Shown in pieces: positions 7,178-12,059 of a DNA stretch of 12,059 nt (position 1 is the stretch's first letter; each line of letters begins with the position of its first letter). The notes under the pieces are model-generated. The model did no database searches. It had not been told where the DNA came from and saw only the letters and a program-made list of their open reading frames with translations. The stretch comes from an uncultured Pseudomonadota bacterium. Lineage in GTDB: Bacteria; Pseudomonadota; Gammaproteobacteria; Burkholderiales; SG8-41. The DNA is taken from the NCBI GenBank assembly GCA_946885605.1, contig CAMPGR010000120.1, positions 1-12,059 of the forward strand, given 5' to 3'. A program made the translations under genes and the position numbers.

Positions 7178-10054
7178 TCAACCGACGTGGCGCGCGGCGG
7201 CGACCGGGGAATGCCGGCCGCTTGCGATAAATGCGGGGCCCGATTCCGCGAAGGTGCGCAGGAACCGTCGCAGCGATTCCGCGGGCATCGGGCTGCTGAT
7301 GAGATAGCCCTGTCCCTCGTCGCACCCCCCCTGCTTCAGGAACGCGAGCTGCTCGGCATTGTCGACGCCCTCGGCGATCAGCTTCAAGTCGAGCGTTTTC
7401 GCCATGGCGATGATGGCGTTGGTGATGCCGACGTCTTCCGCGTCGCGCGGAATGCCGCGCACGAAGGACTGGTCGATCTTGATGTAATCAATGGGGAAGC
7501 GCTTCAGATAGCTGAGCGACGAATAGCCCGTGCCGAAATCATCGATCGCGATGGCAACGCCCATCTCCTTCAACCGCTCGAGAATGACCGCCGCGCGCTG
7601 CGGGTCGTGCATAACCATGCTTTCGGTCACTTCGAGCTCCAGCGCCTCGGCCTCGAGCCCGGTTTCCTCGAGCACGCTTTCGATGCGCTCGGTGAGTTCG
7701 GGCTGCATGAACTGCCGCGCGGAGAGGTTGACGGCGACGCGATTGGGCGCAAGACCGCTCTTCCGCCATTCGATCATCTGCCGGCACGCGTTCCTGAGCA
7801 CCCAGTTGCCGAGCGGATCGATGAGCCCGGTTTTCTCGGCGATACCGATGAACTGCCCCGGCATGATGCGTCCGAGGTTGGGATGATTCCACCGCACCAG
7901 GGCTTCGACGCCCATCACCTTGCCGGCCTTGAGGTCGATCCGCGGCTGGTACTCGAGCACGAGCTCCTCGCGCTCGATGGCGAGCCTCAAGCTGCTCGCC
8001 ATCATGAGGATCTCGAGCGCCTGCGCGTTCATTTCCGCCGAGAAGAACTGGTAATTGTTCCGGCCCTGCTCCTTGGCGGCGTACATCGCGGCATCGGCGT
8101 TCTGGATGAGGGTCGCGGCGTTCTGCCCGTCGTCCGGATACCAGCTGATGCCGAGACTCGCCGAGACGAAGATTTCATGTCCGGCCACCATGAAGGAGGC
8201 GGTGAGGCGATCGAGGATCTTCTTGGCGATCAGCGCGACGTCGCCCGAATCGCCCACCTCGTTCAGCAGCACGATGAACTCGTCGCCTCCGAGCCGGCCC
8301 ACGACGTCCGTCTTGCGCACGCATTCCACCAGCCGGCCGGCTGCCTGCTTCAGGAGATCGTCGCCATAAGCGTGGCCGAGCGAGTCGTTGACGGTCTTGA
8401 AGTGGTCGAGATCGATGAAGATGACCGCAGCGCGGGTATTCTTGCGCTCGGCGAGCATGAGCGTCTCCTCGCAGCGCTGCTGGAACAGCGTACGGTTGAC
8501 GAGCCCGGTGAGCGGATCGTGATGCGCGAGAAACTGCAGGCGCATCTCGTCTTCCTTCTGCTTGGTGACATCGGAGAAGAGCACGATGAAATTGACGAGC
8601 CGGCCGACCTCGTCTTTCACCGCGGTCACGCTGCACTGCTCGAGATAGCGCTCGCCGTTCTTGCGCCGGCTCCAGAGCTCCCCCCTCCAGTGGCCCTCGT
8701 CCACGACCATGCGCAGGATCTCGGCGCGGCGCGCCCGCGACTCGTCGTCTCCCAGCAGCATGTCGGGCGTCGTGCCCAGCACTTCTTCGGCGGCGTACCC
8801 GGAAATGCGCGTGAACGCCTTGTTGACCGAGATGATGCGCTCGTCGCCGTCGCAGATCATCACGCCCTCGGCCGCATTCTCGATCGCGTTGGCGGCGACG
8901 TGCAGCTGCTCGCCGGTCTTCTTGTGACTCAGGATCTCCTTCACGAGGGCGGTGTTCATGTCCTGCAGCGTGACGGTGCGCTTCGCGACCCGGGCTTCCA
9001 GCTCCTGCTGCAGCTCGTTCACTGTCCCGGCCAGCCTGTTGAACGCGCCCGCGAAGCGGGCGAGCTCGTCCTCGCCGGCGACCGGCAGCTGCGCCATCGG
9101 GGCGGGCGCGCTCGCGATCGCCGCCGCGCGTTTGCTCAGCTGTTCGAGCGCCGCGCCCAGGCGCGCGCCGTAGCGCCGCGCAACGCGCAGGACGATGATG
9201 AGGATGATGCCCGCCGCCCCCGCATAACAGGCTGCGAGCCAGACCAGCGGCGCGAGCACTTCATCGCGCTCGCCCGCGATTTCGAGCTGCAGTTGTCCGG
9301 GGAAAGCGGAAATATCGAGCGCGATGGGCTGCGTTGCCCCGACCGGCTGCGCCAGTTCCCGCCAGCGGACTTCCGCGAGAATTTCGCCTCGGTCCGAGAC
9401 GAGCCGCTTGTTGTAGTCATCGTAGAGCGTCGACACCGCCTTGCCGAAGACTTCATCCAGCGGCGCCCGCAACACGAGTATCCCGGCAGAGACCGAAGAG
9501 ACCGGCACCGGCCGGGCGATAATGAGGTAGCGCTTGCCGCCCTCGCTCATGATTTCGCTGTAAGTGAATCCGAGATTCACTACGCGCCGCAGCCACGCCG
9601 CGCCTTCGTACGAGCGCAGCGCGGCGTTCGGCGTGCCGGCGAGGGGGCGTCCGGACGTGTCATGGACGCTCACCGCCGTGGAGACGCCGGCCGGTCCGGT
9701 ATAGGTGCCGAAGAAGACCTTGAACTCTTCGTCCCGCCCATTGCGCTGCGCGAGCGCGCGTATCAGCGCGCCATTCGATGACATGCGCGAAGCATCCCGA
9801 TAGAGCACGTTCACGACGCCCTCGACGTTGCGTGCCGCGAGCGCCGCCTCGTAACCGAGTTCGCGCTTGATCGCCATTGCGAGAAGCTGATGCGTGACCA
9901 GATACGACCCCATGCCGACTAGGGTCCCGAGGGCGAGACCTACTGCGAGAGAGAAGGCGGTGATGCGGTGTGAAAGGCTCGCGGCCAGCCATTTCCGGAT
10001 GCGGTTGCGGGAGGGAGCAATCAATCGGTCATTCCCGGGAAGTGCGCTATTCAT
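7178..10054 (-). CDS. Membrane-bound PAS-GGDEF-EAL cyclic-di-GMP synthase/phosphodiesterase with Cache-like sensor
   Basis: Encodes 958 residues from the ATG at 10054, preceded by AGAAGGA 6 nt upstream. An in-frame ATG at 10141 would add 29 residues but has no such signal and falls in a palindrome. Layout: membrane helix about 31-53, periplasmic Cache-like region 54-270 (VHDTSGRPLAG, YLIIARPV, GILVLRAPLDEVF), second helix about 270-290, HAMP-type linker and coiled coil 291-380, PAS 383-500 (AAEGVMICDGDERIISVNKA, then FSDVTKQKE), GGDEF domain 503-670, EAL domain about 690-940. GGDEF is intact at 589-593, and the inhibitory I-site R580-x-x-D583 lies five residues before it. EAL is intact at 717-719, with VNLS, EVTES, DDFGTGYSS from D838, IKID, AEGV and GQGY all present. 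Both making GTP into c-di-GMP and degrading it are therefore chemically possible; the dominant activity in vivo cannot be read from sequence. The signal sensed is unknown. It is flanked by two Bug genes, and a hairpin separates it from the one downstream. Confidence 0.95.
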   Translation of the reverse strand: MNSALPGNDRLIAPSRNRIRKWLAASLSHRITAFSLAVGLALGTLVGMGSYLVTHQLLAMAIKRELGYEAALAARNVEGVVNVLYRDASRMSSNGALIRALAQRNGRDEEFKVFFGTYTGPAGVSTAVSVHDTSGRPLAGTPNAALRSYEGAAWLRRVVNLGFTYSEIMSEGGKRYLIIARPVPVSSVSAGILVLRAPLDEVFGKAVSTLYDDYNKRLVSDRGEILAEVRWRELAQPVGATQPIALDISAFPGQLQLEIAGERDEVLAPLVWLAACYAGAAGIILIIVLRVARRYGARLGAALEQLSKRAAAIASAPAPMAQLPVAGEDELARFAGAFNRLAGTVNELQQELEARVAKRTVTLQDMNTALVKEILSHKKTGEQLHVAANAIENAAEGVMICDGDERIISVNKAFTRISGYAAEEVLGTTPDMLLGDDESRARRAEILRMVVDEGHWRGELWSRRKNGERYLEQCSVTAVKDEVGRLVNFIVLFSDVTKQKEDEMRLQFLAHHDPLTGLVNRTLFQQRCEETLMLAERKNTRAAVIFIDLDHFKTVNDSLGHAYGDDLLKQAAGRLVECVRKTDVVGRLGGDEFIVLLNEVGDSGDVALIAKKILDRLTASFMVAGHEIFVSASLGISWYPDDGQNAATLIQNADAAMYAAKEQGRNNYQFFSAEMNAQALEILMMASSLRLAIEREELVLEYQPRIDLKAGKVMGVEALVRWNHPNLGRIMPGQFIGIAEKTGLIDPLGNWVLRNACRQMIEWRKSGLAPNRVAVNLSARQFMQPELTERIESVLEETGLEAEALELEVTESMVMHDPQRAAVILERLKEMGVAIAIDDFGTGYSSLSYLKRFPIDYIKIDQSFVRGIPRDAEDVGITNAIIAMAKTLDLKLIAEGVDNAEQLAFLKQGGCDEGQGYLISSPMPAESLRRFLRTFAESGPAFIASGRHSPVAAARHVG

Positions 10055-10134
10055 CTCGCATCCTTCTTGTCGTTGAACCGAGCGAGGATTGCGGGCTATA
10101 GGGTAGCGCAAAGTGCAAGCGCCGTGGAAAAAAA

Positions 10135-10165
10135 CCGTCATTGCGCGCGCAATGGCTTATGACGG
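10135..10165. promoter_or_regulatory. Nested palindrome in the divergent gap between the GGDEF-EAL and second Bug genes
   Basis: CATTGCGCGCGCAATG (10139-10154) is a perfect 16-bp palindrome. It is embedded in a wider interrupted inverted repeat, CCGTCAT (10135-10141) and ATGACGG (10159-10165). A looser TTGCG-N13-CGCAA pair occurs at 10089-10111. The palindrome lies 85 nt upstream of the GGDEF-EAL start and 129 nt upstream of the Bug start, so it could be an operator for either, or a REP-type element of the GTCATTGCG class. The rest of the 228-nt gap (10055-10282) holds no gene that I can support. TATCAT at 10242-10247 resembles a -10 box for the Bug gene but has no good -35 partner. Confidence 0.4.
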
Positions 10166-10282
10166 GAGCAAACCGCGCACGATCTGGATGCCGCCCGCGC
10201 TTGGCTTTCGGCTTGCGTGGTAGCGAAGGTGCAAACGGCGATATCATTGCAAGGAAATGGCGGTTATTCGAGGAGGAACGAT

Positions 10283-11263
10283 ATGAAAGTCTTCAAACGG
10301 TCTTGCGGCCCGCGGCTCGCAGCGCTCGCCCTGCTCGGGGTTGCATCGCTGCACGCAGCCGCGGCCGAGTTTCCGACACGTCCGGTGCGCTTTGTGGTCG
10401 CGTCCTCGCCGGGCGGCGCGCTCGACGTGCTGGCGCGGCTGGTGGGTCCGAAGCTGACCGAAAAGTGGGGCCAGCCGGTGGTGGTCGATAACCGCGCCGG
10501 GGCGGGCGGCGTAATCGGGACCGAGATCGTCGCGAACGCGAGTGCCGACGGCTACAACATCCTTGTCATCGCGCAAGGCTTCACCGCGAACCCCTTCCTC
10601 TACAAGAAGCTCCCGTACCGTACGCCGGAGGATTTTGCCCCGATCACCATCCTCGCCTACGGCCCCAACGTGCTCGTCGTGCATCCGACGGTGAAAGCCG
10701 CATCGGTGAAGGAACTCATCGCGCTCGCGAAGCAGCAGCCGGGAAAACTCAACTACGCCACGTCGGGCGTCGGTGCGGCAAGCCACCTCGCGATCGAGAT
10801 GTTCAAGCGCATGTCGGATGTCGAGATGGTGCACATCCCGTACAAGGGCGCGGGCGCGGCGACCGCGGCGGTGGTCGCGGGGCAGGTGAACCTCCTCTTC
10901 ACCTCGACGGGGGCCGCGATGCCGCACATCAAGGCGGGCCGGCTGAGAGCGCTCGGCGTCACGACCGCGAAGCGGACCCCGGCGCTCCCCGACGTGCCGA
11001 CGATCGCGGAAACCGGCCTCGCCGGATTCCAGGTCGACGGGTGGTATGCGTTGATGGCGCCGGCCAAAACGCCGAAGGCGGTCATCGATCGCCTTTACCG
11101 GGATACGGCCGCGGTTCTGAGGCAGCCGGATATCGTCGCCCGCATCGAGGCGGTGGGGCTCGAGCCCGCCGGCATCTCGCCGCAGGAATTCGGCGACTAC
11201 ATCCGCGCCGAGCTCAAGAAATGGGGCACGCTCATCAAGGAAGCCGGCATCAAGGCGGAGTAG
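10283..11263 (+). CDS. Bug/TctC-family tripartite tricarboxylate transporter substrate-binding protein
   Basis: Encodes 326 residues. Residues 1-28 form a signal peptide (KR-rich start, hydrophobic ALALLGVASLHAAAA, likely cleavage before EFPTRP). Family features: TRPVRFVV, ligand loop ASSPGGALD at 40-48 with the usual PGG and Asp, VVVDNRAGAGGVIGTE, YRTPEDFAPI, YATSGVGAASHLAIE, HIPYKGAGAATAAVVAGQ, GRLRALGVTTAKR, PDVPTIAETG and a C-terminal LKKWGTLIKEAGI. This is a periplasmic binding protein for a small solute, probably a carboxylate; the ligand is unknown. It is clearly a paralogue of the product of 6136-7110 but well diverged by eye, so this is not a recent duplication. The start is set by AGGAGG at 10271-10276, 6 nt before the ATG; an in-frame ATG at 10217 lacks this signal and would bury the signal peptide. 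Its stop is 3 nt from that of the convergent dehydrogenase gene. Confidence 0.94.
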   Translation: MKVFKRSCGPRLAALALLGVASLHAAAAEFPTRPVRFVVASSPGGALDVLARLVGPKLTEKWGQPVVVDNRAGAGGVIGTEIVANASADGYNILVIAQGFTANPFLYKKLPYRTPEDFAPITILAYGPNVLVVHPTVKAASVKELIALAKQQPGKLNYATSGVGAASHLAIEMFKRMSDVEMVHIPYKGAGAATAAVVAGQVNLLFTSTGAAMPHIKAGRLRALGVTTAKRTPALPDVPTIAETGLAGFQVDGWYALMAPAKTPKAVIDRLYRDTAAVLRQPDIVARIEAVGLEPAGISPQEFGDYIRAELKKWGTLIKEAGIKAE

Positions 11264-11266
11264 CCG

Positions 11267-12059
11267 CTATTTCTGCTGCATGTCGGCCTTGAGGATCTCC
11301 ATGCCGGCCTGGAGCGCCTTCTCGATGCGGTTTTTCTCGCGCGCCACCGATTCGTCGTTCCACTCCCAGAAGCCGCGCCGGGTTTTCATGCCGAGGTGCT
11401 TGCGCTCCATCATTTGCTTGAGCAACGCGGGCGGGCCCTTCTCGGCGTGGAGATGCGGATAGAGCGCGCTGCCGACGAAGTAATTGGTGTCCCACCCGGA
11501 CATTTCCTTCTGCATGATCGGGCCGCAGGCGATGAAGCGGAAGCCGAAGCCGTAGCGCACCGCCGTGTCCACACCCTCCGGCGACACCACGCCATCCGCG
11601 ATGAGATAGAGCGCCTCGCGCATCATCGCGTGCTGGATGCGGTTGCCGACGAAGCCTGGCACATCTTTCTTGACCCAGATCGGCGCCTTGCCGAGCTTCT
11701 GCATGAGCGCGACCATGCCCTCGGCCACTTTCGGATCGGTCGCGTCGGAGCTCACGATCTCGACCAGCGGCACCAGGTGCGCCGGCATGAAGAAGTGCAG
11801 GCCGGCGACCCGTGAGCGCGTCTTGAGATGCCTGCCGATTTCGCCGATCGGGAAATTGGAGGTATTGCTCGTGAGCGGGATATCGGGGCGCGCGAGTGCT
11901 TCCAGCTCGCCGAAGATCTTCTGCTTGAGCGGCAGGTCCTCGGTCGCCGCCTCCACGACGAAGTCGATGCGCTTCCAGTCGATGTCCTCCAGACGGGAGA
12001 ACGTCCGCACATTCGCCGCGTGCGCGGCCGGCGCGCCGAGTTTTTTGAGCCCCGCTTCG
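11267..12059 (-). CDS. 3-hydroxyacyl-CoA dehydrogenase family protein, 5' end cut by the window
   Basis: The reading frame is open from the right edge (first whole codon 12058-12056, EAGLKKLGAP) to TAG at 11269-11267, giving 263 visible residues. The usual length is about 310, so roughly 45 residues including the GxGxxG NAD-binding turn are missing. Visible parts: the end of the Rossmann domain (DFVVEAATEDLPLKQKIF, TSNTSNFPIGEI), HFFMPAHLVPLVEIV with the catalytic His (visible residue 88) and Glu (100), then KDVPGFVGNRI with the active-site Asn (139), opening the helical C-terminal domain, and GMKTRRGFWEW near the end. The family oxidises 3-hydroxyacyl-CoA with NAD+; relatives include 3-hydroxybutyryl-CoA dehydrogenase and lambda-crystallin-like enzymes. 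The usual HFFNP is HFFMP here, placing it in a divergent subgroup, so the substrate is uncertain. A GTG at 12010 and an out-of-frame ATG at 12012 are not its start. Confidence 0.9.
   Translation of the reverse strand, partial: EAGLKKLGAPAAHAANVRTFSRLEDIDWKRIDFVVEAATEDLPLKQKIFGELEALARPDIPLTSNTSNFPIGEIGRHLKTRSRVAGLHFFMPAHLVPLVEIVSSDATDPKVAEGMVALMQKLGKAPIWVKKDVPGFVGNRIQHAMMREALYLIADGVVSPEGVDTAVRYGFGFRFIACGPIMQKEMSGWDTNYFVGSALYPHLHAEKGPPALLKQMMERKHLGMKTRRGFWEWNDESVAREKNRIEKALQAGMEILKADMQQK

Noticed and set aside
7187..9781. An 864-codon open frame on the plus strand opposite the GGDEF-EAL gene
   Set aside because: It has no recognisable motifs, is rich in Arg, Ala, Asp and His, and exactly mirrors a gene with all GGDEF, EAL and PAS motifs. 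Extreme third-position GC keeps the opposite frame free of stops.
10058..10130. A sigma-70 promoter for the GGDEF-EAL gene using TTGCAC and TATAGC on the minus strand
   Set aside because: The spacing between the boxes is only 12 nt, too short for a functional pair.
10055..10141. A longer N-terminus for the GGDEF-EAL protein, from the ATG at 10141
   Set aside because: No Shine-Dalgarno sequence is present there and the ATG lies inside a palindrome, while the ATG at 10054 has AGAAGGA at ideal spacing just before a normal cytoplasmic lead-in to the first membrane helix.
10217..10282. A longer N-terminus for the second Bug protein
   Set aside because: It would place 22 residues before a normal signal peptide; AGGAGG at 10271-10276 marks the ATG at 10283.
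1..12059. CRISPR arrays, tRNA or rRNA genes, insertion sequences, phage or toxin-antitoxin genes
   Set aside because: Reading both strands showed no spaced repeat array, no transposase or integrase motifs, no cloverleaf-like segment and no small paired genes. All long coding regions are assigned to chromosomal housekeeping, transport or signalling families.

Overview
The window is an ordinary-looking stretch of a GC-rich bacterial chromosome. Two Bug/TctC-type periplasmic solute-binding proteins, a tamA-tamB pair and very strong GC bias at third codon positions point to a betaproteobacterium, most likely Burkholderiales; this is inferred from gene families, not from a marker gene. I see no mobile element, CRISPR array, tRNA or rRNA, and nothing I could defend as a new defence, mobile or biosynthetic system. 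The points of interest are a small zinc-ribbon gene that can only be read through by changing frame four times, and several well-formed inverted or tandem repeats in the intergenic gaps.

Layout, left to right. Positions 1-375 hold the remains of a small C-x2-C ... C-x2-C protein gene (71-370, minus), starting 5 nt after the tamB stop, and a weak hairpin at the left edge. Next come tamB (376-4077, minus) and tamA (4200-5984, minus), the inner-membrane and outer-membrane halves of the translocation and assembly module. A REP-like hairpin lies in the 122-nt gap between them. Upstream of tamA, the 151-nt gap to the next gene contains a 21-bp tandem duplication touching the start codon and an 8-bp perfect inverted repeat. 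Then come a Bug-family binding protein (6136-7110, minus), a membrane PAS-GGDEF-EAL cyclic-di-GMP enzyme (7178-10054, minus), a 228-nt divergent gap with a 16-bp perfect palindrome, a second Bug protein (10283-11263, plus), and the 3' part of a 3-hydroxyacyl-CoA dehydrogenase family gene (11267-12059, minus) cut by the right edge.

Functional reading. TamA and TamB form an envelope machine linked to outer-membrane protein assembly and lipid transport. The two Bug proteins should capture small, usually carboxylated, solutes in the periplasm, but no tctAB-type membrane genes are visible here. The GGDEF-EAL protein has every signature residue I could check for both cyclase and phosphodiesterase chemistry, and a Cache-like periplasmic region. 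Its position between two solute-binding genes is suggestive, but nothing in the sequence shows a functional link. The terminal dehydrogenase belongs to fatty-acid or hydroxyacyl-CoA metabolism and converges on the second Bug gene with a 3-nt gap.
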